From positions 2,170,001 to 2,234,000 of the forward strand of contig NZ_CP074572.1 in the NCBI RefSeq assembly GCF_018394335.1: 64,000 nucleotides of DNA, given 5' to 3'. The position numbers were made by a program, and so were the translations under genes. The notes below the pieces were generated by a model, which was not told where the DNA came from, did no database searches, and saw only the letters and a list, made by a program, of their open reading frames with translations. Origin of the DNA: Shewanella dokdonensis. GTDB taxonomy: Bacteria; Pseudomonadota; Gammaproteobacteria; Enterobacterales; Shewanellaceae. Below, in pieces: positions 41,599-50,634 of the stretch. Numbering within the stretch: position 1 is the first letter of the stretch; every line of letters begins with the position of its first letter.

Positions 41599-42332
41599 TC
41601 AGCAAACTTGTTGGGGCTTGGCCGCCAGCGTTTGCGCCTGAAGTTGTTTCAATCTCTGTTCGGTGTTCTGTCGCCCTTGCTCGATATGACGGCGCATCAG
41701 CAAGCCCGCGAGTTCGGCATCGCGTTGGGCGATGGCCTCAACGATACGACGATGTTCTGCGATGGCTCTGACCGGACGGCGACTGTTGTTGGTGCATTGG
41801 TAACGGTACATACGTAACAGGTGGTAGAGGCCACCAATCAGGGTTTCCTGCAAATGACGGTTACCGCTGGCACGGATGATCTGATAGTGAAAATCGACAT
41901 CACCCTCTTGCTGGAAATAACTGTCACCGTCAGCTAAAGCGGCCTCTTGGCGCTCTAATAACTGCCACAGGTTATCGAGTTGCTGTTGGGTAATACGCTT
42001 GGCTGCCAGTTCACAGGCCATGACTTCTAGCGTGCTGCGCAATTCATAGAGGTCGTTGAGTTCTTCAACCGTCAGTGCCGCCACTCTGGCACCAATATGG
42101 GGCACCCGCACCACTAAGCGCTGCCGCTCTAGCAGTTGCAATGCTTCGCGGGTTGGACCGCGGCTGATGCCATATTTTTCTGCTAATGCTTGCTCGTTGA
42201 TTTTGCTACCGGCGGGCAGCTCACCTTTGATGATGCTGGTCTGGATCTGCACCAATACCTGTTCCACCAGCGTGAGGCTTTTTCCTGCGGCGTAAATTCT
42301 GGCAAATTCTGGGGTGATAGCGCCTGTCCCAT
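41599..42332 (-). CDS. prpR: GntR/FCD-family regulator of propionate genes (PrpR type)
   Basis: The N-terminal winged helix shows IQTSIIKGELPAGSKINEQALAEKYGISRGPTREALQLLERQRLV, typical of GntR. The C-terminal FCD domain has ELRSTLEVMACELAAKRI, DVDFHYQIIRASGN and EHRRIVEAIAQRD, carrying the Asp/His metal-ligand positions. The true start is probably ATG 42332 (MGQALSPQNLPEFTPQEK), with AGGA six bases upstream. This needs one extra base at T5 42279-42283 to join the main frame, which otherwise runs up to a TTG at 42393. It is the first gene of the prp operon; palindromes upstream suggest autoregulation. The ligand may be a cycle intermediate. Confidence 0.88.
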
Positions 42333-42340
42333 GTGCAGTC

Positions 42341-42350
42341 CTGTTGACAA
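42341..42350. promoter_or_regulatory. Candidate PrpR operator 1 (CTGTTGACAA)
   Basis: Matches TTGTNNACAA except for the first base. It lies nine bases upstream of the probable prpR ATG. Confidence 0.4.
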
Positions 42351-42383
42351 AATGTGCATTGACCTTAAAGTTGTGGGTGTTAA

Positions 42384-42393
42384 TTGTCAACAA
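42384..42393. promoter_or_regulatory. Candidate PrpR operator 2 (TTGTCAACAA)
   Basis: A full TTGTNNACAA site inside the longer palindrome ATTGTCAACAAT (42383-42394), as expected for a dimeric GntR/FCD regulator. Confidence 0.5.
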
Positions 42394-42400
42394 TATGCAA

Positions 42401-42420
42401 TGTTAGACGTAAGTCTAACA
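42401..42420. promoter_or_regulatory. Perfect inverted repeat upstream of prpR
   Basis: TGTTAGAC and GTCTAACA are perfect 8-base arms around GTAA. It lies six bases from operator 2 and could be a second regulator site or part of the promoter control. Confidence 0.5.
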
Positions 42421-42517
42421 AAAATATCTAATAAATATATTTATGTTTAATATCAATATATTAATTATATAAATCGTGCAAAAAATATTCTTTAAGTTAA
42501 GTTAATGCTGATGTGTT

Positions 42518-42527
42518 TTGTAGACAA
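42518..42527. promoter_or_regulatory. Candidate PrpR operator 3 (TTGTAGACAA)
   Basis: A second full match to TTGTNNACAA, 134 bases from operator 2. It is nearer the divergent DUF523 gene, so it may control that gene or form a loop with the others. Confidence 0.4.
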
Positions 42528-42607
42528 TATTTCGAACTGATATAAATGCGTCATCTCTTATGGCTTGTTACAATCAAGCCATTGTTAACAAGCGCAATGG
42601 TATTTTC

Positions 42608-43084
42608 ATGTCGCGTGGCAAAATCCTGATTAGCGCCTGTTTGATGGGCGAAAAGGTGCGTTATGATGGCCAAGACAATCTGATAACGCATCCAGTGATA
42701 CAAGGTTGGCAGCAAGCGCAACGTCTGCTGATTATCTGTCCGGAAATGGCGGGTGGTTTGCCAGTTCCACGGGCACCTGCGGAGCAGCTAGGCGCTAGGG
42801 TGATCACCTGTGATGGTGCTGATGTTACCGCCGCATTTCAGCGTGGCGCTGAGTGTGCGCGGCAATTGGCACAACAGCAGCAGGTGGTGATGGCTATTCT
42901 AAAGGCTAGGAGTCCATCTTGTGGTGTCGGGCAGATTTACGATGGCAGCTTTAGCCGACGGCTCATTGCTGGCGATGGTGTGACCGCCGCGGCGTTAAGA
43001 CAGATGGGCATAAAGGTATTTAGTGAATTGCAGTTACCCGAAGCCATTGCCTGGTGGCAACGGCGTTTACGGGATGAGGCGTGA
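42608..43084 (+). CDS. DUF523 family protein
   Basis: A 158-residue protein matching DUF523: ILISACLMGEKVRYDGQDN at the N terminus, ICPEMAGGLPVPRAPAEQ, and AILKARSPSCGVGQIYDGSF. The conserved cysteines in SACL, CPE and SPSCG suggest a metal or redox site. Function unknown. ATG 42608 is used because the conserved part begins there; upstream codons lack support. It is divergent from prpR and its stop touches that of the following minus-strand gene. Confidence 0.85.
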   Translation: MSRGKILISACLMGEKVRYDGQDNLITHPVIQGWQQAQRLLIICPEMAGGLPVPRAPAEQLGARVITCDGADVTAAFQRGAECARQLAQQQQVVMAILKARSPSCGVGQIYDGSFSRRLIAGDGVTAAALRQMGIKVFSELQLPEAIAWWQRRLRDEA

Positions 43085-44020
43085 CTAGGACAACACCTTG
43101 TCGTTGTAGTTAGCTGTACGTTGCTGATGCTGGGTCAGTAAGTTGTCTATCTGCTGATCTTTGGCTTCCCATATTTGATTAAGCCAACGTTGGAAGGCCA
43201 CTCGATATTCCGGTTCACTGAAATACTGTTCGGCATCCACGTCTGGAACCGGTAAAGCTTCAACCCGGATCACTATCTTATGTACCTTACCGTGCATCAC
43301 CGCATTAAGAATATCTTTTGGGGCATCTGGGTAAACCACTGTGACATTCAGTAACGCATCAAACTGTTCACCCATGGCCGATAGGGTAAAGGCAATTCCG
43401 CCAGCTTTAGGCTTCAACAAATGTCGATAGGGCGAATTTTGGCGTTTGCGTTTTGCATCAGTGAAGCGGCTGCCTTCCACATAATTGATGATGGAGGTGG
43501 GCAGATCCTTGAATTTTTCGCAAGAGCGCCGGGTCGTGGCCAGATCCTTGCCCTTAAGTTTGGGGTTCTTCTTGAGTTTTTCCGGGCTGGTACGGTTCAT
43601 AAAGGGCATGTCTAGCGCCCAGCACCCTAACCCCATCAGCGGAATATAAAGAAGCTCTTTCTTCAAGAAAAACTTCAACATAGGAATATGATTGCGGAAT
43701 ATATAAGTCTGGGCCGCGATATCAAAACCACTCAGATGGTTACTGATTAACAGATACCAGCCATCTTTTTTAAGATGTTCCAGTCCTTGTACATCCCACT
43801 CTACTTTCGCAATCAGATGCAGAATGCCGCCATTCCAGGTCGCCCAAGCCCACATAAAAGTGTTCATCAATCGGGTGACCAATACTTGCCAGGGGCGCCA
43901 AGGCAACAACAGTTTAAACAAGCCCCCAACACAGACCAACGAACTCCAGAGAATAGTGTTCAGTATCAGCAGTAGCGTGCTTAACGCAAACAAGATGGTA
44001 CTAGGCAGAAAATTCAGCAT
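43085..44020 (-). CDS. 1-acylglycerol-3-phosphate acyltransferase-like protein (YihG type), copy 2
   Basis: A 311-residue PlsC-type acyltransferase. N-terminal membrane helices (STILFALSTLLLILNTILW) precede the catalytic NHLSGFD (NH-x4-D) near residue 96. The FVEGSRF-type motif III is INYVEGSRFTDAKR, with GIAFTLSAMG following. It is a paralogue of the next gene upstream, with the same order of motifs (LKKNPKLKGKD, QNSPYRHLLKPKAGG). The ATG overlaps the upstream stop as TGATG, so the two are translationally coupled. They probably place acyl chains on phospholipids; YihG in E. coli affects chain composition. Confidence 0.85.
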   Translation of the reverse strand: MLNFLPSTILFALSTLLLILNTILWSSLVCVGGLFKLLLPWRPWQVLVTRLMNTFMWAWATWNGGILHLIAKVEWDVQGLEHLKKDGWYLLISNHLSGFDIAAQTYIFRNHIPMLKFFLKKELLYIPLMGLGCWALDMPFMNRTSPEKLKKNPKLKGKDLATTRRSCEKFKDLPTSIINYVEGSRFTDAKRKRQNSPYRHLLKPKAGGIAFTLSAMGEQFDALLNVTVVYPDAPKDILNAVMHGKVHKIVIRVEALPVPDVDAEQYFSEPEYRVAFQRWLNQIWEAKDQQIDNLLTQHQQRTANYNDKVLS

Positions 44021-44910
44021 CAGGCATCTCCTCGCGTCTGTGCTTGCAGACGATCCAGTACCTGATCTTTGTGATGCCAAATCTGATTCAGCCTTTCTTG
44101 GAAATGCTGTTTGAACTCGCGATCATTCATATAATCACCACGCATATCGGCGGTGATCTCTTGCAGTTCAAGGTGCACATAGACCTCAGGCAGATGTCCA
44201 CTGATGTAATCCCAGAAGGTAGGAATGTGTTGCGGATAATAGATGGTGATATCTAGCATTTTGTTGATCTGTTCGCCCATGGCTGACAACGCAAATGCCA
44301 TGCCGCCGGCCCGTGGTCGTAACAGATGCTGATAGGGCGAATTTTGTTGCTTATGTTTAGCCGGACGGAAGCGGGTACCTTCCACAAAATTCATCACACT
44401 GACGGGATTGTGCTTGAACTTGGCACAGGCCTTACGGGTGATTTCAATATCCTTGCCACGTAGCTTAGGGTTTTTCTTGAGTTGCGCAGTGGTATAACGC
44501 CGCATAAAGGGAAAATCTAGCGCCCACCAAGCTAATCCCAATACCGGCACATAGATTAACTGCTGTTTGAGAAAGAATTTCAGGAATGGGATTTTATGGT
44601 TAAGCAGCCGCTGCAACACCAGAATATCTACCCAACTCTGATGGTTGGCAATCACCATATACCATTCATTGACGGACAGCGGCGGCATGGCATCCACGTG
44701 AATTGTTAGCGGATGAAATAGTTTTTCAATCAAACCATTAGTACTGATCCAGCCAGTCGCACAGCGATCGAGAAAGCGGCTACTGAGCCGTTTAATGACA
44801 GGTAGCGGCAACAGCAGTTTTATCACACTGCCCAATAATAAAGGGACACACCACAACAAGGTGTTAATGACATAACAGCAAAAGGCGAGACAGCCACGAA
44901 TAAAGTACAA
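44020..44910 (-). CDS. 1-acylglycerol-3-phosphate acyltransferase-like protein (YihG type), copy 1
   Basis: A 296-residue PlsC-type enzyme starting at TTG 44910, with GGAG about eight bases upstream. The catalytic motif is NHQSWVD near residue 89. The substrate motif is MNFVEGTRFRPAKHKQ, followed by QNSPYQHLLRPRAGGMAFALSAMG. Two N-terminal hydrophobic segments anchor it in the inner membrane. Together with the downstream paralogue it forms a tandem duplication with a one-base stop/start overlap. Confidence 0.87.
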   Translation of the reverse strand: MYFIRGCLAFCCYVINTLLWCVPLLLGSVIKLLLPLPVIKRLSSRFLDRCATGWISTNGLIEKLFHPLTIHVDAMPPLSVNEWYMVIANHQSWVDILVLQRLLNHKIPFLKFFLKQQLIYVPVLGLAWWALDFPFMRRYTTAQLKKNPKLRGKDIEITRKACAKFKHNPVSVMNFVEGTRFRPAKHKQQNSPYQHLLRPRAGGMAFALSAMGEQINKMLDITIYYPQHIPTFWDYISGHLPEVYVHLELQEITADMRGDYMNDREFKQHFQERLNQIWHHKDQVLDRLQAQTRGDA

Positions 44911-45030
44911 CGTCAGGGCTCCGCTACAGGATAGAAATTCGACCGCTTATGTTACCTGTAGATGACACTGTGCTCAATCCTGTGTGCCGTGAATCTGTCC
45001 AACAGTGTGAAAGTGTGGATAAAAACCAAT

Positions 45031-45057
45031 AAAAACCCGGGCATTGGCACCCGGGTT
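45031..45057 (-). terminator. Rho-independent terminator of ompK-like gene
   Basis: On the minus strand AACCCGGG and CCCGGGTT arms enclose an 8-base loop and end in TTT. Confidence 0.85.
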
Positions 45058-45078
45058 GAGTTGTATGCGGTTTGAAAA

Positions 45079-45827
45079 TTAGAAGTGATACTTCACAATC
45101 ACGGAGTAGGTATCCTGATCGACACCGTCTACACCATATTTGTTCTTCCAGTAATCGTATTCAATCCCCACCAGCAAACGATTCTTTTGTGCTGAACCAA
45201 AGATCAGGGCTCCAAGGTCGTATTTGATCTGTGGATTGATATGGATATTTTCTTTGTAACCCAGGTCACCGTCAGAGGCGAATACCCAGTCAATGAAACC
45301 ATCGAACACGATATTGCTATCGCCAACCGGGATATCAATGCGCCATACAGGCGTAAACTGCCAGCCGCTGCTGTTATTATTGTCAGCATCACGACGATAG
45401 GTGTTTAGCTGCAAATAAGAGAAATAAGGCACTTTGACATCCAGCCCCACACCGTACAGGAAGCTTTCAACATCCCCTTCACCGTGTTCATAGGTCAGCG
45501 CTAGGGATACGTCAGTAATGGCACCATAACCTACTGGTTGTCCCAGGATTTTACTGGCACTGAAGCGTGGTGAAATTTCACCATAGTTAGTGTTTGATTC
45601 GCCATTGGAATCATTCAGATGAATGAAGTCATGGAACAGGAACCAGTCGCCATACTTCCAGCCACCAGCAGACTCAATGGTCACAGTGGTTTGTTCGTCT
45701 GAAGGTGCCAGTTTATAGTCGTCGCCGTACAGTACGGTGACACTGGTATCTGTCCACTGTACCAAGTCTTCACTGAAGGCTTGTGGTGACAGCAACAGTG
45801 CCAGTAATAGGCAGGTTTTTTCATCAT
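45079..45827 (-). CDS. Outer-membrane channel, OmpK/Tsx-like (nucleoside-specific porin family)
   Basis: A 12-strand-type small barrel. The mature protein begins EDLVQWTDTSVTVLYGDDYKLAP, then ESAGGWKYGDWFLFHDFI and many alternating strands, and ends VIVKYHF with the terminal Phe. This fits the Tsx/OmpK family of nucleoside channels. As written the signal peptide is out of frame: the T6 run 45816-45821 is probably one base short. With seven bases the start is ATG 45827, MMKKTCLLLALLLSPQAFSED, a proper signal peptide; the long leader to 45897 is an artefact. The 435-base region upstream to 46263 holds no other gene. Confidence 0.85.
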
Positions 45828-46187
45828 GGGTTATCCCTAGTTGTAGAGTAGTAAGCAATGTAATTATCGCGACCGGTATCGAGTTCCATTGGTGCAAAAA
45901 TCATCACGTCCTATGGTTGAATTCTTTGATCCGCACCCGGCTTAAAAAACCAAGGCAATATAGGGAAAAACGCTGCGGGACTCAAAGGATTTTTACATTT
46001 TTTGTTTTTCGTTGAATAATCTTCAATCTATTGAATACAAACATAAAATATCAATTTTAAACAACAGAACGACGTAGGGATTAGGCCGTGGCATCAGCAC
46101 AGATGTTGAATTTGTGATCTCGTTGCAACTTTTGCCGGGATTTTCACCACAGTTTTATCTATTTCCCATTCAGTTTTATTTCATCTT

Positions 46188-46216
46188 TTGACATATTATG
46201 TCGATTCGGTTAAAAA
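46188..46216 (+). promoter_or_regulatory. Possible sigma70 promoter of nfeD-SPFH operon
   Basis: A perfect TTGACA at 46188-46193, a 17-base spacer and TAAAAA. TATAGT at about 46224 is an alternative -10. It lies 48 bases before the nfeD start. Confidence 0.4.
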
Positions 46217-46263
46217 CTGTTGCTATAGTGGTGCGGTGCAGAGTTGATTTCGGGGGAAGAAAT

Positions 46264-46724
46264 ATGATGTCTTCGAGTGCTGTGTGGTACTGGCTGCTTG
46301 CCGGGGCTGTGCTGATGCTGGCGGAATTAGTGATTCCCGGCGGCATAGTGGTATTCCTCGGGGCGGCTTGTGTGGTGGTGGCCGGTGCACTCTGGACCGG
46401 TATGGTACATGGTTGGGTGCAGAGTTTAACTCTCTGGTTTATCAGCTCCATTGTGCTGCTACTGGGGTTCCGACAGGTGACGCAACGCATGGTGGGCGGT
46501 GACTCCCATGTTGATAATACCGATGAAGAACTGGACATCTACAATCAGCGAGCACAGGTGAAGGAGACCATAGGGCCGGGTGAAAAGACCGGACGTATTA
46601 CGTTTCAGGGGCCGACTGGCCAGCATTGGGGGATGGCAGTGTGATCCCCGCTGGAACAGCCGTCAGAATTATCTGCCGCGAGAATATCGCTTTGGTGGTG
46701 GAGCCGTTGCAGGACGGTGAGTGA
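46264..46724 (+). pseudogene. NfeD family membrane protein, frameshifted
   Basis: A short NfeD-type protein. Three hydrophobic segments (WYWLLAGAVLMLAELVIPGGIVVFLGAACVVVAG and LTLWFISSIVLLLGF) lead to a cytoplasmic OB-fold domain (IGPGEKTGRITFQG...). At G4 46608-46611 one more G restores QGADWPALGDGSVIPAGTAVRIICRENIALVVEPL, the family OB core, and the stop at 46722-46724. NfeD proteins pair with SPFH proteins in membrane microdomains, and two SPFH genes follow here directly. Confidence 0.88.
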
Positions 46725-46744
46725 TCACAAACAGGAAGGACACT

Positions 46745-47662
46745 ATGTTTGCTTTTACCATTCTTATCCTTTTTATAGGATTCATACTTTATAAGTTATT
46801 GCTCATCGTGCCGATGCGCGAAGTACATGTTATTGAGCGTCTTGGAAAATTCCGTACTGTGCTGGAGCCAGGTTTTCACTTTTTAATCCCATTCTTTGAC
46901 CGCGTCGCCTATCGCCACGATACCCGCGAGCAAGTGCTGGATGTTCCGCCCCAAAGCTGTATTTCCAAGGACAATATCCAACTGGAAGTCGATGGCTTGG
47001 TATATCTCAAAGTCATGGATGGCAAACTCGCCAGTTATGGTATTGAAGACTACCGCATGGCAGCGGTCAATCTGGCACAAACCACTATGAGATCTGAAAT
47101 AGGCAAACTTAGCCTCAGCGAGACTTTTTCAGAACGCGAACGCCTTAATGAAGCGATTGTGCGGGAGATAGATAAAGCCTCAGATCCCTGGGGGATTAAG
47201 ATGTTGCGCTATGAAATCAAGAATATCAGTCCGTCACGGCATGTGATCCATACGCTGGAAAAACAGATGGAAGCTGAGCGGCGTAAACGGGCGGAGATTA
47301 CCCTCGCCAGTGCCGAGAAAGAAGCCACGATCAATCTGTCACAGGGAGAACGTCAAGAGGCGATCAATATCTCCGAGGGGCAGAAACAGAAGCGTATTAA
47401 CGAGGCCAAAGGTACCGCCCAAGAAATTGCCATTGTGGCCAATGCCCAGGCGCAGGCAATGTCGCTGGTTGCTAAGGCATTAGCCGCCGATGGTGGCAAT
47501 GAAGCGATGAATATGCAGTTGAAAGAGCAGTTTATTGAACAGATTGGGCAGGTGATCGCGCAGGCCGATATTGCCGTAGTACCGACAGAACTTGCCAAAA
47601 TGGAAGGATTCTTTGCGGGTATGGAACAAGTGGCCGACAGCGTACAAGGAGCAAAAGTATGA
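46745..47662 (+). CDS. SPFH/Band 7 stomatin-like protein (QmcA-like), first copy
   Basis: A 305-residue protein with one N-terminal membrane helix (FAFTILILFIGFILYKLLLIV). An SPFH domain at about 24-190 shows VHVIERLGKFRTVLEPGFHFLIPFFDRVAYRHD and LDVPPQSCISKDNIQLEVDGLVY. A coiled coil of repeated INxSxGE/Q units follows (ATINLSQGERQEAINISEGQKQKRINEAKG). AAGGA precedes ATG 46745. It probably assembles into a large cage or ring with the second copy and NfeD. Confidence 0.9.
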   Translation: MFAFTILILFIGFILYKLLLIVPMREVHVIERLGKFRTVLEPGFHFLIPFFDRVAYRHDTREQVLDVPPQSCISKDNIQLEVDGLVYLKVMDGKLASYGIEDYRMAAVNLAQTTMRSEIGKLSLSETFSERERLNEAIVREIDKASDPWGIKMLRYEIKNISPSRHVIHTLEKQMEAERRKRAEITLASAEKEATINLSQGERQEAINISEGQKQKRINEAKGTAQEIAIVANAQAQAMSLVAKALAADGGNEAMNMQLKEQFIEQIGQVIAQADIAVVPTELAKMEGFFAGMEQVADSVQGAKV

Positions 47663-48603
47663 TCCCGACAGAATTTGATACCGATATGCTGGTGTTAGCT
47701 ATCTGGGGCATTATTTTTCTGATTTTTATTGTGAATCTGTTCCGCTCTATTCGGTTGGTGCCAACTAAATCTGCCTACCTTGTTGAACGACTGGGTAAAT
47801 ATCATGCAACCTTAGATGCGGGGTTTCACGCCTTGATCCCCTTTGTGGATAAGGTGGCTTATATTCATGATCTTAAAGAAGAAACCATTGATGTACCGCC
47901 ACAGGAATGTTTTTCCAGCGATGAGGTAAATGTTGAAGTTGACGGCGTGATTTATCTGTCGGTTGTCGACCCGGTTAAGGCGAGTTACGGCGTGACCGAT
48001 TACCGTTATGCGGCGATTCAACTGGCTCAGACAACCACGCGTTCAGTAATTGGAACGTTGGAGTTGGATCGTACTTTTGAAGAGCGGGATCTTATCAGTG
48101 CCAAAGTGGTGGAGGTGTTAGATCAGGCCGGGGCATCTTGGGGTATTCGAGTGCACCGCTACGAAATCAAGAATATAACACCGCCAGAAACCGTTAAAAA
48201 TGCCATGGAAATGCAGGTGAATGCTGAACGTGAGCGACGGGCGCTGCTGGCGAAAAGTGAAGGTGATAAGCAGAGTAAAATTAACCGTTCTGAAGGGGTG
48301 AAACAGGAGATGATCAACCTGTCAGAAGGGGAGATGCAGCGGCGTATTAACGAGGCCGAAGGTAAGGCGCAGGAGATCTTAGCGTTGGCGCAAGCAACGG
48401 CCGAGTCCATTGAAAAGCTAGCGGCGGTGATCAGTGCGCCCGGTGGCCGCAATGCACTGCGGATGCAGTTGGGTGAGCAGTATCTTGGCAAACTCAATAA
48501 ACTGGGGAAAACGGGGAGTCGCGTGGTTGTGCCCGCCAATCTGGTAGATTTTCAGCAGTGGATGAGTGCTATTGGTCTACAGGAAGATAAGAGCAGCAAC
48601 TGA
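47659..48603 (+). CDS. SPFH/Band 7 stomatin-like protein, second copy
   Basis: A 314-residue paralogue of the preceding gene, overlapping it by four bases (ATGA). It has an N-terminal helix (AIWGIIFLIFIVNLF), an SPFH core (AYLVERLGKYHATLDAGFHALIPFVDKVAYIHDLKEETIDVPPQECFSSDEV) and the same coiled-coil repeat (KQSKINRSEGVKQEMINLSEGEMQRRINEAEGKAQE). Paired SPFH genes behind nfeD suggest a hetero-oligomer, as with HflK/HflC, though these are closer to stomatin/QmcA. Membrane quality control is the inferred role. Confidence 0.9.
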   Translation: MIPTEFDTDMLVLAIWGIIFLIFIVNLFRSIRLVPTKSAYLVERLGKYHATLDAGFHALIPFVDKVAYIHDLKEETIDVPPQECFSSDEVNVEVDGVIYLSVVDPVKASYGVTDYRYAAIQLAQTTTRSVIGTLELDRTFEERDLISAKVVEVLDQAGASWGIRVHRYEIKNITPPETVKNAMEMQVNAERERRALLAKSEGDKQSKINRSEGVKQEMINLSEGEMQRRINEAEGKAQEILALAQATAESIEKLAAVISAPGGRNALRMQLGEQYLGKLNKLGKTGSRVVVPANLVDFQQWMSAIGLQEDKSSN

Positions 48604-48615
48604 CATTTGCGTAAC

Positions 48616-48641
48616 AAAAAGGCCGCATGCTTGCAGCCTTT
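48616..48641. terminator. Terminator between SPFH operon and rho
   Basis: AAAAAGGCCGC ... GCAGCCTTT between two convergent genes. On the minus strand the stem ends in TTTTT, so it fits rho best. Confidence 0.75.
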
Positions 48642-48689
48642 GACTTTTCAGCAATGAGCCACTGATAGTGGCTCGCATCAAGCTAATCT

Positions 48690-49952
48690 TTACTTGGCGC
48701 GTTTCATCGCGGTAAAGAATTCTTCATTGGTTTTGGTCATCGCCAGTTTGTCGATCAGGAATTCCATGGCGCTGACTTCATCCATCGGGTTCAGGATTTT
48801 CCGCAGGATCCACATTTTCTGCAGTTCATCTGGCGTAGTCAGTTTCTCTTCACGACGAGTGCCTGAACGATTGAAGTCGATGGCCGGGAACACGCGTTTT
48901 TCTGCGGCTTTGCGCGACAAATGCAGTTCTTGGTTACCTGTGCCCTTAAACTCTTCGTAAATCACTTCATCCATCTTTGAACCGGTATCGATCAATGCGG
49001 TCGCGATAATGGTCAGGCTGCCACCGTTTTCAATATTACGGGCAGCACCAAAGAAGCGCTTAGGACGATGCAAGGCGTTAGCATCCACACCACCAGTCAA
49101 TACCTTACCAGATGAAGGCACTACTGTGTTGTATGCCCGCGCTAGACGAGTGATAGAGTCCAGCAGGATCACCACATCTTTTTTGTGTTCGACTAGACGC
49201 TTGGCTTTTTCAATCACCATTTCGGCAACCTGCACATGGCGGCTGGCGGGTTCGTCGAAGGTTGAAGCAATCACTTCACCTTGCACCAGACGCTGCATTT
49301 CGGTCACTTCTTCTGGACGTTCATCGATCAGCAACACCATCAATACCACTTCAGGATTGTTATAGGTGATGGACTGAGCGATGTTTTGCAGCAGCAATGT
49401 CTTACCGGCTTTTGGCGGGGCGACAATCAAACCACGCTGACCCTTACCAATAGGCGAACACAGATCCAATATACGGGCAGTGATATCTTCGGTTGAACCA
49501 TTGCCGCGTTCCATACGTAAACGCTCTTCTGCGTGCAGCGGCGTAAGGTTTTCAAATAGGATCTTGTTGCGGGAATTTTCAGGTTTGTCGAAGTTGACTT
49601 CGTTCACTTTCAGCAGGGCGAAATAACGTTCCCCTTCTTTTGGCGGACGGATTTTGCCAAAAATAGTATCGCCCGTTCGCATGTTGAAGCGACGGATCTG
49701 ACTTGGAGAAACATAGATATCGTCTGGGCCGGCGAGATAGGAACCATCGGCACTGCGTAGAAATCCGAAACCATCTTGCAGAATTTCCAGTACGCCGCCA
49801 CCGAAAATATCTTCACCACTTTTGGAGTGGGCTTTAAGAATAGAAAATATGATGTCCTGCTTGCGGGCACGGGCCATATTCTCCAAGTTCATTTCTTCGG
49901 CGAGAGCGACTAAGTCAGCAATAGACTTGTTTTTTAATTCAGTTAAATTCAT
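48690..49952 (-). CDS. rho: Transcription termination factor Rho
   Basis: A 420-residue hexameric RNA helicase. The N-terminal [21 protein letters not shown] and the RNA-binding cold-shock-like domain ([17 protein letters not shown]) come first. Then the Walker [20 protein letters not shown], Walker [17 protein letters not shown], the Q-loop [11 protein letters not shown] and the R-loop [30 protein letters not shown] follow. Start ATG 49952. Rho faces trxA/rhlB as in E. coli, where rho and trxA are adjacent. Confidence 0.98.
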   Translation of the reverse strand: MNLTELKNKSIADLVALAEEMNLENMARARKQDIIFSILKAHSKSGEDIFGGGVLEILQDGFGFLRSADGSYLAGPDDIYVSPSQIRRFNMRTGDTIFGKIRPPKEGERYFALLKVNEVNFDKPENSRNKILFENLTPLHAEERLRMERGNGSTEDITARILDLCSPIGKGQRGLIVAPPKAGKTLLLQNIAQSITYNNPEVVLMVLLIDERPEEVTEMQRLVQGEVIASTFDEPASRHVQVAEMVIEKAKRLVEHKKDVVILLDSITRLARAYNTVVPSSGKVLTGGVDANALHRPKRFFGAARNIENGGSLTIIATALIDTGSKMDEVIYEEFKGTGNQELHLSRKAAEKRVFPAIDFNRSGTRREEKLTTPDELQKMWILRKILNPMDEVSAMEFLIDKLAMTKTNEEFFTAMKRAK

Positions 49953-50109
49953 TTTGGTGGGTCTTGTTTTTAGCGACAAAGCTTACGCGCGTGCTCAATC
50001 ACTCAAAATGGATTTGAAGGAAATTGATTGAACTGCGAGAAGTGGGTTTTAGATAGAATCTGGTTAATAAGTTAGCACTATAAAACGGGAGCGTCCAGCG
50101 CTTTGCTTG

Positions 50110-50143
50110 CCCGGCAAGCAATTTATTGCAATTGCGTGCCGGG
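50110..50143 (-). other. Hairpin downstream of trxA
   Basis: CCCGGCA and TGCCGGG arms around an inner GCAAT...ATTGC stem, 15 bases after the trxA stop. No T run follows on the minus strand, so it may be a Rho-dependent or mRNA-protecting structure. Confidence 0.4.
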
Positions 50144-50157
50144 TATCACTTCTTGAG

Positions 50158-50484
50158 CTAAATCTGCGCGTCGATAAACTCTTTTAGTTGGGTCTTGGAC
50201 AGCGCACCAACTTTAGTTGCGGCTAATTCACCATTTTTGAACAGCAGCAGTGTTGGGATGCCACGAATGCCATATTTGGCTGGGGTGGCGTTGTTCTGAT
50301 CTACGTTGACTTTAGCGATGGTCAGTTTGCCATCATAGTCAGTCGCGATGTCATCCAGGATGGGTGCAATCATTTTACATGGACCACACCATTCAGCCCA
50401 AAAGTCTACCAGCACTGGCTTGTCAGACTTCAACACATCAGATTCGAAGCTGTCATCGCTTACATAGATAATTTTATCACTCAT
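50158..50484 (-). CDS. trxA: Thioredoxin 1 (TrxA)
   Basis: A 108-residue cytoplasmic thioredoxin with the active site WCGPC at residues 32-36 in [17 protein letters not shown], the buried Asp of VLVDF and the cis-proline [11 protein letters not shown]. Start ATG 50484 has GGAG about eight bases upstream. It reduces disulfides in ribonucleotide reductase and other proteins. It is divergent from rhlB, with 150 bases between. Confidence 0.97.
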   Translation of the reverse strand: MSDKIIYVSDDSFESDVLKSDKPVLVDFWAEWCGPCKMIAPILDDIATDYDGKLTIAKVNVDQNNATPAKYGIRGIPTLLLFKNGELAATKVGALSKTQLKEFIDAQI

Positions 50485-50634
50485 GATCTTCTCCATTGGG
50501 TGCCATTACTGGTCTGTAATCGGCATTACCTGTATATTGGGGTCGTGGAACGGTAAATCAAGTTATCGTTTCCCTTGTTGCTATTTCAAACTATCGAGTA
50601 TCTTATTGCAACCCAAAACTGGTATGCTGCCGCT

